Assembly (NCBI RefSeq): GCF_000519045.1
Contig: NZ_KI912532.1
Span: 186,001 to 250,000, forward strand
DNA: 64,000 bases
Direction of reading: 5' to 3'
Source of the DNA: Dechloromonas agitata is5
GTDB lineage: Bacteria > Pseudomonadota > Gammaproteobacteria > Burkholderiales > Rhodocyclaceae
Under the pieces are notes generated by a model that saw nothing but the letters and a program-made list of their open reading frames with translations, did not search any database and was not told the origin of the DNA. The first letter of the stretch is position 1; each line of letters begins with the position of its first letter. The position numbers and the translations under genes were made by a program. Of the stretch, positions 16,275 through 24,866 are shown one piece after another.

Positions 16275-19109
16275 TCAGAACTCTTCCCATTCGTCGTCGA
16301 GGCTGGTCGGCATGTTTGCCTTGCGTCCCCCCAGCCGCGCATTGCGTGGCGCCTGCTTTGGGGCGGAGGCCGAACGCGGTGCCGCCAGGCGTGGCGCAAC
16401 CGCACCGTCGTCCAGTTTGAAGACAGCCACGACCTGGGCCAGATTGCCCGCTTGCTCTTCCAGGCTCTCGGCCGCTGCCGCCGCCTCTTCGACCAGGGCC
16501 GCGTTCTGCTGCGTCACCTCGTCCATCTGGCTGACCGCCAGACTGACCTGCTCGATGCCCGAGCTCTGCTCGCGACTGGCATCCGAGATGTCGCCCATGA
16601 TCTTGGCCACCCGCTTGATGCTGCTGACGACTTCTTCCATCGTCCGTCCGGCCTGGTCCACCAGGCGGTTACCGGCTTCGACCTTGTCGACCGAGTCCGA
16701 GATCAGCCCCTTGATTTCCTTGGCTGCCGCGGCGCTGCGTTGCGCCAGATTGCGGACCTCGGTGGCGACAACTGCGAAGCCGCGCCCCTGTTCCCCGGCC
16801 CGTGCCGCTTCAACCGCCGCATTGAGCGCCAGGATGTTGGTCTGGAAGGCGATGCCGTCGATCACCCCGATGATGTCGGCAATCTTGCTGCTCGATTGGT
16901 GGATGGCACTCATCGTGTCGACCACCTGGCCGACCACTTCGCCGCCCTTGACCGCCACCTGTTGTGCCGTCCCGGCCAGTTCGTTGGCCTGCCGCGCGTT
17001 GTCGGCATTCTGCTTCACCGTGCTGGTCAGCTGCTCCATGCTGGACGCCGTTTCTTCCAGGCTGCTCGCCTGTTCTTCCGTCCGGCTCGACAGGTCCTGA
17101 TTGCCCGACGCAATCTCCTTCGCCGCCGTGTTGATCGCGTCCGTCGCTTCCTTGATCTGCCCGACGATTTCCTGCAGGCGGGCGACCGTGGCATTGGTAT
17201 CGTCCTTCAACTGTCCGAAGGTCCCGGCATAGTCGGCGGTGATGTTCTGTGACAGATCGCCACCGGCGATCGCCGACAGCACCCGGCCGACATCCTCCAG
17301 CCCCTGCTGACTGGTATCGAGCAGGCGGTTAAGGTCTTCCGCCAGTTTGAGGAAGAAACCTGTCTTGCCAGCGACATCGACCCGGCGGCTGAACTCGCCA
17401 TTGGCCGCAGCGCCGACGATGCCGGCGACCTCTTTCTCGACAGCGATTTCAGCCGTCCGGTCACGCCATTCTCCGACCGTACCGAGGCGCTCGTTACGCT
17501 CACTGACGATCGGATTGGTGGTCACCATATAAACACGGTCACCGATTGCCAGTTCCGAACGCCGAGTCTCGTTCAGGTTACGCAGGCGCTCCAGGGCTTC
17601 CTCGCGGTTTTCGCGATAGAAGACACCCAGGTCGCTCCCCACCAGGGCATTGGCTGTAAAGCCGGGAATGTAGGCGCGCAAGGCGTCCTCCATTTCGCCG
17701 CATGCCTTGAGCAAGGCGCGGTTGGCATAGATGATGCGCCCCTCGTTGTCGGCAATGCGGACCGGGCTATCCACACAGTCGAGACCGATCTTGATGCGCA
17801 GGTTCTCCTCGGCAACACGGGCCGCCTCGGCGACATTGAAGCCCTGCTGGATCTGCATCGACTGCAACCCCTGCAGCACCTTCCCCATCTCATCGTTACG
17901 GGAAATATCGACGTTGCGGGTGTAATCCCCGTTAGCCAGGGACTTGAAGGTAGCCAGCACATCGGCAATCGGACGGGTCACTGTCTGGATCAAGGCACGG
18001 GCAACCAGGACGCCGATCGCCAGCGCGATAACGCCGGCCAGCACCATCCACAGCCGGATGCTGGCGTAGGAATTCCCGGCCTCGGCGACCTGGCTCTCGC
18101 CCGATGTTCTCAGGTAGTTGAGCAGGCTCTCGATGCCCTGCGAAGCATCGGCATAGGCCGGATCCACATGCTTGTGCCGAATCTCGTTGGCATCGGCATA
18201 ACGCCCTTCAGCCAGCGCAGCCCGCGCCGGCAGCAAGCCATCCTTGAGATAGCGTTCCCGGGCCTGGTCCAGCACCTCGACCTGTTTCAGGTGCTCACTC
18301 GAGCGTACCTGCTTGCGGTAGATGGCCCAGTGCTCGGAAATCGCGGCAATGTTCTTATCGATGGCCGCCAGGTGGGTATCGATCCCATGATCGTGCAATT
18401 TGGCGTAGGAGTTGGCCGGATCGTGCTGGAGGGCCGCCAGAATCTGCGTGCGATTGTCCGCCATCAACTTGCCGACGATCGAAATTTCCTGGAGCGGAAT
18501 GACACGGCGCTCGTAGATGCCGGTCACTTCATCGTTCGTTCGCGACATGCCCCACATGCCCAGCAGGGCCACGACGAGCAAGGCTGCCAGCATGAGCCCG
18601 AAGCCGCTCATCATTCGCGCCTTGAGCGACAGGTTGGCGAACAGCGAATCGCCGCCCTTGACTACCGCGCCGTGGCGGATGCGCAAGCCGCCGGCCCGCT
18701 GCTCGCGGAACAGGCGATAGGCCTCTTCCGCCGCCCGAACCTGCTGCGCTGCCGGCTTGCGACGAACCGACATGTAGCCGTCGTGATTGCCAGCGGCATC
18801 GTGGGTCGGCGTGGCCGTCGCCAGCACCCAGTAATAATCGCCATTCTTGCAGCGGTTCTTGACCAGCCCCGTCCACGGGCGCCCGTCCTTGAGGTCACGC
18901 CACATGTCCTCGAATGCTTCGACCGGCATGTCGGGGTGGCGGACGATATTGTGCGGTTCGCCCAGCAGCTCCTGCTCAGTAAAGCCGCTGATCTGCAGGA
19001 AATCACGGTTGATATAGGTGATCCGCCCCTTCAGATCGGTCTTGGAGACAATCAGGGTATCGTCGTTGAGGGGAATCTCGACGTTGGTTATCGGTTGGTT
19101 GTTGCGCAC
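16275..19109 (-). CDS. Methyl-accepting chemotaxis protein with Aer-type PAS, 4HB, HAMP and second PAS
   Basis: Transmembrane receptor of 944 aa. Residues ~15-120 are an Aer-type PAS domain with the characteristic IVRHPDMP motif (55-62), which in Aer binds FAD and reports redox state. Then come a span (~168-188), a four-helix periplasmic domain (~190-345), a second span (~355-373), HAMP (~374-425), a second PAS (~440-560) and the signalling domain (~640-895). The C-terminus is DDEWEEF, a CheR/CheB tether. Residues ~652-892 are encoded by DNA identical to that of the next receptor. Aerotaxis or energy taxis is inferred. Confidence 0.94.
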   Translation of the reverse strand: MRNNQPITNVEIPLNDDTLIVSKTDLKGRITYINRDFLQISGFTEQELLGEPHNIVRHPDMPVEAFEDMWRDLKDGRPWTGLVKNRCKNGDYYWVLATATPTHDAAGNHDGYMSVRRKPAAQQVRAAEEAYRLFREQRAGGLRIRHGAVVKGGDSLFANLSLKARMMSGFGLMLAALLVVALLGMWGMSRTNDEVTGIYERRVIPLQEISIVGKLMADNRTQILAALQHDPANSYAKLHDHGIDTHLAAIDKNIAAISEHWAIYRKQVRSSEHLKQVEVLDQARERYLKDGLLPARAALAEGRYADANEIRHKHVDPAYADASQGIESLLNYLRTSGESQVAEAGNSYASIRLWMVLAGVIALAIGVLVARALIQTVTRPIADVLATFKSLANGDYTRNVDISRNDEMGKVLQGLQSMQIQQGFNVAEAARVAEENLRIKIGLDCVDSPVRIADNEGRIIYANRALLKACGEMEDALRAYIPGFTANALVGSDLGVFYRENREEALERLRNLNETRRSELAIGDRVYMVTTNPIVSERNERLGTVGEWRDRTAEIAVEKEVAGIVGAAANGEFSRRVDVAGKTGFFLKLAEDLNRLLDTSQQGLEDVGRVLSAIAGGDLSQNITADYAGTFGQLKDDTNATVARLQEIVGQIKEATDAINTAAKEIASGNQDLSSRTEEQASSLEETASSMEQLTSTVKQNADNARQANELAGTAQQVAVKGGEVVGQVVDTMSAIHQSSSKIADIIGVIDGIAFQTNILALNAAVEAARAGEQGRGFAVVATEVRNLAQRSAAAAKEIKGLISDSVDKVEAGNRLVDQAGRTMEEVVSSIKRVAKIMGDISDASREQSSGIEQVSLAVSQMDEVTQQNAALVEEAAAAAESLEEQAGNLAQVVAVFKLDDGAVAPRLAAPRSASAPKQAPRNARLGGRKANMPTSLDDEWEEF
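16434..17157 (-). repeat. Exact 724-bp direct repeat, copy A (receptor signalling domain)
   Basis: Read base by base, this matches 19322-20045 without a difference, at a constant offset of 2888. It starts at CTGGGCCAG and ends at CTTGATC; beyond both ends the two genes diverge at once. It covers the cytoplasmic hairpin including the CheA/CheW contact tip. Confidence 0.95.
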
Positions 19110-19147
19110 TGCTCGCTCCTCGTCTTATCAGGCGTCTGGCTGGCCAT

Positions 19148-21529
19148 TCAGAACTCTTCCCATTCGTCGTCATCCAGCGCTTTGGGCACTGCCACGCGAG
19201 TGCCCACCGGGGCGGATTGCAGACGGACCGGTTCATGGTGCGGCAACGCCACCCGACGCGGCTCGCGGCGCGCCGGCTGGCCAGCCACCGGACCGCCGTT
19301 CAGGCGGAACACCGCCACGGACTGGGCCAGATTGCCCGCTTGCTCTTCCAGGCTCTCGGCCGCTGCCGCCGCCTCTTCGACCAGGGCCGCGTTCTGCTGC
19401 GTCACCTCGTCCATCTGGCTGACCGCCAGACTGACCTGCTCGATGCCCGAGCTCTGCTCGCGACTGGCATCCGAGATGTCGCCCATGATCTTGGCCACCC
19501 GCTTGATGCTGCTGACGACTTCTTCCATCGTCCGTCCGGCCTGGTCCACCAGGCGGTTACCGGCTTCGACCTTGTCGACCGAGTCCGAGATCAGCCCCTT
19601 GATTTCCTTGGCTGCCGCGGCGCTGCGTTGCGCCAGATTGCGGACCTCGGTGGCGACAACTGCGAAGCCGCGCCCCTGTTCCCCGGCCCGTGCCGCTTCA
19701 ACCGCCGCATTGAGCGCCAGGATGTTGGTCTGGAAGGCGATGCCGTCGATCACCCCGATGATGTCGGCAATCTTGCTGCTCGATTGGTGGATGGCACTCA
19801 TCGTGTCGACCACCTGGCCGACCACTTCGCCGCCCTTGACCGCCACCTGTTGTGCCGTCCCGGCCAGTTCGTTGGCCTGCCGCGCGTTGTCGGCATTCTG
19901 CTTCACCGTGCTGGTCAGCTGCTCCATGCTGGACGCCGTTTCTTCCAGGCTGCTCGCCTGTTCTTCCGTCCGGCTCGACAGGTCCTGATTGCCCGACGCA
20001 ATCTCCTTCGCCGCCGTGTTGATCGCGTCCGTCGCTTCCTTGATCGACGCGATGATCTGCACCAGGTTGTCGACAGTCGAATTGGCATCGTCCTTGAGCA
20101 TGCCCAGCATGCCCTGGTAATCACCATCGATCTTTTGCGTCAGGTCGCCTTGGGCCAGGCGAGCGAACATGGCGCCCACATCGCCCAGCGCCTTGCTGTT
20201 GGCTTCCAGCAGGTTGTTGATGCCATCGGAAATCTGCCGGAAGAAGCCGCTCATCTCGGCGGTGTCGAGGCGGCGACTGAAATCCCCCGAGGCGGCCGCC
20301 GAGATGATGCCGGCCACCTCCTGCTCGATATTCACCTCGGCTGTCCGGTCGCGCCATTCAACCGCCGTACCCAAGCGCTCGCCCGTATCGCTGACGATCG
20401 GACAGGCGACCAGCGAGAAATGGCGGCCGCCAACGGTGATCTCCGTCCGGTGCACACTCTTCAGCGAACCGAGCAGATTGCGTTGATGCGCCGGATTCTT
20501 GTGATAGATGTCGAAGCTGGAGCCGAGAATGGCATCCGCCCGGAAATTGGGCAGTTGCTTGCGCAAATCGGCCTCGGCCAGACGCATCATCTCCAGCACC
20601 GAGTTATTGCAATAGATGATCTTGCCGTCGGGATCGGCCACCATGACGCTGTTGGATGTCACGTCCAGCGCGACCTTGATGCGCAAGGTTTCCTGCGCGG
20701 CCTTGCGCTCGGTCTCGATGTTGGCCTTGAGTTCGCTCTGCATGCGGTTCAGGGCGCCCATCAGGACAGCTGACTCGTCATTGCCGACGACATCGATCTG
20801 GTTGTCGAGTTGCCCCGCCGCAACGCGCTCGGCGACGCCGACCGCGTTCGCGATCGGACGGGTGATGCTGCGTCCCAGAATGTAGGCAAAGGCAGCAATC
20901 AGGCTCAGGACGAGGGCTACCAGACCCACCATCAAGCGAACCGACCACTGGAAGTCGGCCTGGGCTGTTTCATACAAGCCACGGCCGGTCGTCGCGTAGT
21001 ACTCGCGCAGGGCATCGGCAGCCGCCTTGGCATCGCGGTAGGCCGGCTCCACCACGGTCGAATAGATCCTGGACGCCGCCATGAAGTCGCCCTGATTCAG
21101 GGCTGCACTGGCCGCCATCAGGCCATCCTTGACGTAGATGCCGCGCTTTTCTTCATAGACTGTCGCCAGCTTTTGCTCCTCATCATTGAGGCCGCGCGCC
21201 TTGAACTGTTTCCACAAAGCAGTAATTTCATCGCGGTTCTTGACGATTGCCTCCGTATGCCGGCTCAGCGGGTGATCATGCAGGGCCGCCTGGCGACCTT
21301 CCGGATCGTGCAGCAGGCCGGCCGCCACCGACTGGCTGTTCTCGGCCATCAAGGCCTGGATGCGCAGGACAATGACGCCCGGCTCCAGTTTGTCGGCGAA
21401 TACCGACTTGGTTGCCTGGTTGATGTCGCCCATGTAATAGACGGCAACCAGGATCAGCACCGCGAACCAGAAGGCCATGCCAAGGGCCTGCCAGACCAGC
21501 CGGGTTCCGATCTTCATACGGTTGAGCAT
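19148..21529 (-). CDS. Methyl-accepting chemotaxis protein (4HB-HAMP-PAS)
   Basis: Transmembrane receptor of 793 aa. It has a span at ~12-33, a periplasmic four-helix domain (~35-198), a second span (~200-222), HAMP (~223-275), a cytoplasmic PAS domain (~290-400, [20 protein letters not shown]) and the signalling domain (~490-740). Unlike its neighbour it lacks the N-terminal Aer-type PAS. It ends in DDDEWEEF, again a CheR/CheB tether. Residues ~496-736 are encoded by the exact 724-bp repeat. It is 38 bp upstream of the other receptor and 18 bp downstream of cheW. Confidence 0.95.
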   Translation of the reverse strand: MLNRMKIGTRLVWQALGMAFWFAVLILVAVYYMGDINQATKSVFADKLEPGVIVLRIQALMAENSQSVAAGLLHDPEGRQAALHDHPLSRHTEAIVKNRDEITALWKQFKARGLNDEEQKLATVYEEKRGIYVKDGLMAASAALNQGDFMAASRIYSTVVEPAYRDAKAAADALREYYATTGRGLYETAQADFQWSVRLMVGLVALVLSLIAAFAYILGRSITRPIANAVGVAERVAAGQLDNQIDVVGNDESAVLMGALNRMQSELKANIETERKAAQETLRIKVALDVTSNSVMVADPDGKIIYCNNSVLEMMRLAEADLRKQLPNFRADAILGSSFDIYHKNPAHQRNLLGSLKSVHRTEITVGGRHFSLVACPIVSDTGERLGTAVEWRDRTAEVNIEQEVAGIISAAASGDFSRRLDTAEMSGFFRQISDGINNLLEANSKALGDVGAMFARLAQGDLTQKIDGDYQGMLGMLKDDANSTVDNLVQIIASIKEATDAINTAAKEIASGNQDLSSRTEEQASSLEETASSMEQLTSTVKQNADNARQANELAGTAQQVAVKGGEVVGQVVDTMSAIHQSSSKIADIIGVIDGIAFQTNILALNAAVEAARAGEQGRGFAVVATEVRNLAQRSAAAAKEIKGLISDSVDKVEAGNRLVDQAGRTMEEVVSSIKRVAKIMGDISDASREQSSGIEQVSLAVSQMDEVTQQNAALVEEAAAAAESLEEQAGNLAQSVAVFRLNGGPVAGQPARREPRRVALPHHEPVRLQSAPVGTRVAVPKALDDDEWEEF
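19322..20045 (-). repeat. Exact 724-bp direct repeat, copy B (receptor signalling domain)
   Basis: Partner of 16434-17157, in the same orientation. Third codon positions are identical too, which indicates recent duplication or gene conversion rather than selection on protein alone. Confidence 0.95.
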
Positions 21530-21547
21530 GGTGATTCCCTTTTCCGG

Positions 21548-22054
21548 TCAACTCGACGCCGAAGCGTCGTCAATCAATTCCATATCGGCACTGGTCATCA
21601 GGCGTTCGATATCGGTGACGATCATCATCCGGCCATCGACCGTGGCCAGCCCCAGAATGTATTTGGTATCGAAGCTGCCGGAGAAGTCGGGAGCCGGCCG
21701 GACTTGCACAGGCGTCAGCGAAATGACATCGGATACGCTGTCGACCACGGTACCGATGACTCGCCCGGCGATGTTGAGGATGATGACGACGGTGAATGGC
21801 GTGTACTCGATCTTGCCCAGATTGAACTTGATGCGCATATCGACGATCGGCACGATGGTTCCGCGCAGGTTGATCACGCCCTTGATGAAGGGCGGTGCAT
21901 TGGCAATCAGGGTTGGCTGCTCGTATCCGCGGATTTCCTGCACTTTCAGGATATCGATTGCATATTCCTCGCAGCCCAGCGTGAAGGTCAGATACTCGTT
22001 GGCGACCAGGTCCTCGTCGCTTGTTGGGTTACCGGTTTGCGTCATCGCTTCCAT
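21548..22054 (-). CDS. cheW: Chemotaxis coupling protein CheW
   Basis: Scaffold linking receptors to CheA; 168 aa. It has the SH3-like CheW fold with YLTFTLGCEEYAIDILKV, PPFIKGVINLRGTIVPIVDM (receptor-binding loop with the conserved Arg) and GLATVDGRMMIVTDIE. An internal ATG at codon 4 (MTQTGN) is an alternative start. It lies 22 bp after the long cheA gene and just before the two receptor genes, forming a complete array module. Confidence 0.96.
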   Translation of the reverse strand: MEAMTQTGNPTSDEDLVANEYLTFTLGCEEYAIDILKVQEIRGYEQPTLIANAPPFIKGVINLRGTIVPIVDMRIKFNLGKIEYTPFTVVIILNIAGRVIGTVVDSVSDVISLTPVQVRPAPDFSGSFDTKYILGLATVDGRMMIVTDIERLMTSADMELIDDASASS

Positions 22055-22076
22055 TCGTTTCTCCTCGATTCAGCCG

Positions 22077-24395
22077 TCAACCGGCTTTCTGCACACTGCT
22101 CTTGGCCATGCCGGCGATCGCCGAGACATCCAGGATCAAAGCCACATGCCCGTCGCCCATGATGGTGGCGCCGGAAATCCCCGGCACGCGACGATAGTTC
22201 GCCTCCAGGCTCTTGATCACCACCTGGTGCTGCCCGACCAGGGCATCGACGAACAGGGCCGCCTTGATGCCATCGGCGTCTATGACGACCATGATGCCCT
22301 GCGAGAAATCGCCCGACTGCGGCTTGAGGTTGAACAACTCGTGCAACACGACGACCGGCAGGTATTCGCCGCGCACCTGGATCACCCGCGCCTGGTTGGA
22401 GAGGGTCTTGATGTCGCCCAACTGCGGCTGGAAGGATTCGACGACATAGGATAGGGGCAGGATGTAGGTCTGATCCCCAACCGCAATCGACATGCCGTCC
22501 AGGATGGCCAGCGTCAGCGGCAGACGGACCGTCATGCGGGTGCCGACGCCGAGCATCGAGTCGATCTCGACCCGGCCGCCCATCGACTGGATGTTTCGGC
22601 GGACCACGTCCATGCCGACACCGCGCCCGGAAACGTCCGTGATCTGCTCGGCGGTCGAGAAACCGGCTTCGAAGATCAGGTTGAAGACCTCCTGATCGGT
22701 CATCTGATCGGAAACCTGCAAGCCGCGTTCGCGGGCCTTGGCGAGAATCTTGTTGCGCGGCAGGCCGGCACCGTCGTCGCCCACCTCGATGACGATATTG
22801 CCGCCCTGGTGGTAGGCCTTGAGCGTAATCGTCCCGACCGGACTCTTGCCGGCGGCGATCCGCTTCTCGGGTAACTCGATGCCGTGATCGAGGCTGTTGC
22901 GGATCAGGTGGGTCAGGGGGTCGGCGATACGCTCGATCAGGCTCTTGTCGAGTTCGGTCGTCTCGCCCGTCGTCTTCAGTTCGACCTGCTTGCCCAGCTT
23001 GCCGGAAAGATCGCGGACGACCCGCGGGAAGCGCGAGAAAACGAAGGAAATCGGCATCATGCGGATCGACATGACCGATTCCTGCAGGTCGCGGGTATTT
23101 CGCTCCAACTGGACGAGCCCGCTGAGCAGGCGCTCCGGGGCGTTTTCCTGCATCTGGGTTGCCGTTTGCAGCAACATGGCCTGGGTGATCACCAGTTCGC
23201 CGACCAGATTGATCAGCTGGTCGACCTTTTCGACACTGACGCGAATGGAGGAATCGCTGGCCGATGCGGCGGGTGATGCCTTGCTGGCACGCCCGCGAGG
23301 TTCAACCGTCGCTTTTTCGTCCGGTGCCGAGACAACGGCCGGGGAAGGCGCAACAACGGCGGGCGAGGCATCGGATGCAGCGACGGGGGGCAGCGGAGCA
23401 AAAAAACCGAAGCCGTCGCCCTCCTCAGCCGCCGGCGGTTCCGCCGCAGGCAGCGTCGCAACCGGCTCGAAGAAACCATAGCCTTCGCCTTCTTCGACCG
23501 GCGGAGCCGCTGGTGCAGGAACGACGTCCGGCAGGGGTTCGAAGAAACCGTAGCCATCGCCGTCAGGGGCAACGGCCGATGCTTCGCTGACCGGCTCCCC
23601 CGGCGGTTCGAAGAAGCCATAACCCGGATCGCTTTCCGGCGCTCCCGGCGAATCGTCGAAGAAGCCAAAGGCAGCATCATCGGCCGCAGCGGACGGCTCA
23701 TCCTCGAGTACACGCCAGGCGCCATTGTCGGCAATGAAATCGACCTGGTCGGCAAAAGCCTCCTGTCCGACATTGCAACTGAGGCGCACCTGCCAATAAC
23801 CAACGTCATGCACGCCGGCGACCGGCTGGGTGAGGATCTCCAGCGTACCGAGTGCGGCCAGTTCATCGAGGAGCTGCTTGACGCCATCGCCCTTTGCCGA
23901 AACCTCGGTTGGCACGAACTGGATATTGAACCGGCGCTTGCCACCAGTGGCGGCATTCGCGGTGACGGGCTCCGAGGCCGCCGGCCGGGCCGGAGCAGCG
24001 GCCGGTTGATCGCTGGATAACTGGCGTAATCGGGCACAAATCGCCTCGACGGCTGCCGCATCGACCGCCCCACGGCCCTGATGCGCTTCCAGCATGTCGC
24101 GCAGCAAATCACCGCATTCGAGGAAGGCATCGACCATTTCAGCGCGCAAGCCAAGTTCCTGCCGGCGGATGCGGTCCAGCAGATTTTCCAGAATGTGCGT
24201 GGTTTCCGCCAGATCGGTGAAACCGAAAGTACCGGCGCTTCCCTTGATGGAATGCGCCGCGCGGAATATGGCGTTGAGCTGTTCCGGATCCGGGTTGCCG
24301 ACATCGAGATCGAGCAATAACCCTTCCATCGCCGCCAGGTGCTCCGCCGATTCCTCGAAGAACACCTGATAGAACTGACTCATGTCGATAGCCAT
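22077..24395 (-). CDS. cheA: Chemotaxis histidine kinase CheA (long form, with FF repeats)
   Basis: Main array kinase candidate; 772 aa. P1 has His48 in AIFRAAHSIKGSAGTFGF. A P2-like domain follows (~155-235, KRRFNIQFVPTEVS). The linker (~240-335) holds five copies of a GxGFFxP-type motif. P3 (~380-440), the P4 ATPase (HLIRNSLDHGIELPEK, GDDGAGLP, GRGVGMDVV) and P5 (residues ~640-772) are intact. It is flanked by cheY and cheW, so it probably serves the receptors at 16275-21529. It differs from the 641-aa CheA at 8005-9930 in having P2 and the repeats. Confidence 0.96.
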   Translation of the reverse strand: MAIDMSQFYQVFFEESAEHLAAMEGLLLDLDVGNPDPEQLNAIFRAAHSIKGSAGTFGFTDLAETTHILENLLDRIRRQELGLRAEMVDAFLECGDLLRDMLEAHQGRGAVDAAAVEAICARLRQLSSDQPAAAPARPAASEPVTANAATGGKRRFNIQFVPTEVSAKGDGVKQLLDELAALGTLEILTQPVAGVHDVGYWQVRLSCNVGQEAFADQVDFIADNGAWRVLEDEPSAAADDAAFGFFDDSPGAPESDPGYGFFEPPGEPVSEASAVAPDGDGYGFFEPLPDVVPAPAAPPVEEGEGYGFFEPVATLPAAEPPAAEEGDGFGFFAPLPPVAASDASPAVVAPSPAVVSAPDEKATVEPRGRASKASPAASASDSSIRVSVEKVDQLINLVGELVITQAMLLQTATQMQENAPERLLSGLVQLERNTRDLQESVMSIRMMPISFVFSRFPRVVRDLSGKLGKQVELKTTGETTELDKSLIERIADPLTHLIRNSLDHGIELPEKRIAAGKSPVGTITLKAYHQGGNIVIEVGDDGAGLPRNKILAKARERGLQVSDQMTDQEVFNLIFEAGFSTAEQITDVSGRGVGMDVVRRNIQSMGGRVEIDSMLGVGTRMTVRLPLTLAILDGMSIAVGDQTYILPLSYVVESFQPQLGDIKTLSNQARVIQVRGEYLPVVVLHELFNLKPQSGDFSQGIMVVIDADGIKAALFVDALVGQHQVVIKSLEANYRRVPGISGATIMGDGHVALILDVSAIAGMAKSSVQKAG
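23391..23680 (-). repeat. Five FGFF/YGFFEP motifs in the CheA linker
   Basis: Reading toward the C-terminus the motifs are FGFFDD, GYGFFEP, GYGFFEP, GYGFFEP and FGFFAP, spaced about 22-26 residues apart in Pro/Ala/acidic linker. The regular spacing and conserved aromatic core suggest a repeated docking peptide. Confidence 0.85.
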
Positions 24396-24448
24396 GCTAC
24401 CCCCCGAGCACGGCCGCCTGAATCGGGCAGCCGAATGTGGAATGCGAA

Positions 24449-24470
24449 TGATCCACGATAGCGTGGATCA
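24449..24470. repeat. Intercistronic inverted repeat between cheY and cheA
   Basis: TGATCCACG and CGTGGATCA form a perfect 9-bp stem around ATAG in the 87-bp gap. Neither strand has a T-run afterwards, so it is not a typical terminator. It could be an RNA stability element or a protein site. Confidence 0.7.
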
Positions 24471-24482
24471 ACCGGCACCTGC

Positions 24483-24848
24483 CTAGCCGATCACCTTACG
24501 CACGACTTCGATCAGTTTTTGCGGGTCGAACGGCTTGACCAGCCAGCCCGTCGCGCCGGCCGCGCGGCCCTGGGCCTTCATCGCGTCGGAAGATTCCGTG
24601 GTCAGCATCAGGATCGGCGTCTTGCCGTACTGCGGCATGGCGCGCAGATTCTTGATCAAGGTCAGGCCATCCATGCGCGGCATATTCTGGTCGGTCAGCA
24701 CCAGATTGATGCTCTTGGTCTTGGCCTTCTCCAGACCGTCCATTCCGTCGACCGCCTCAACCACATCGTAACCGGCGCTCTTCAGCGTGAAGGACACCAT
24801 TTGACGGATGGATGCAGAATCATCAACTGCAAGAACGGTTTTTGCCAT
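24483..24848 (-). CDS. cheY: Chemotaxis response regulator CheY (second copy)
   Basis: Single receiver domain of 121 aa. It has the acid pocket VDDSASIRQ, phospho-site Asp53 (LVLTDQNMPRMDG), the switch Thr in LMLTTES and Lys in VKPFDP. It is only moderately similar to the CheY at 10815-11207 and is more like the array-associated CheY forms (for example sinks for phosphate) found beside cheA-cheW. Its motor-binding ability cannot be judged from sequence. It sits 18 bp downstream of the membrane receptor-like gene. Confidence 0.95.
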   Translation of the reverse strand: MAKTVLAVDDSASIRQMVSFTLKSAGYDVVEAVDGMDGLEKAKTKSINLVLTDQNMPRMDGLTLIKNLRAMPQYGKTPILMLTTESSDAMKAQGRAAGATGWLVKPFDPQKLIEVVRKVIG

Positions 24849-24866
24849 CTCTACCTCGCGAAATAT

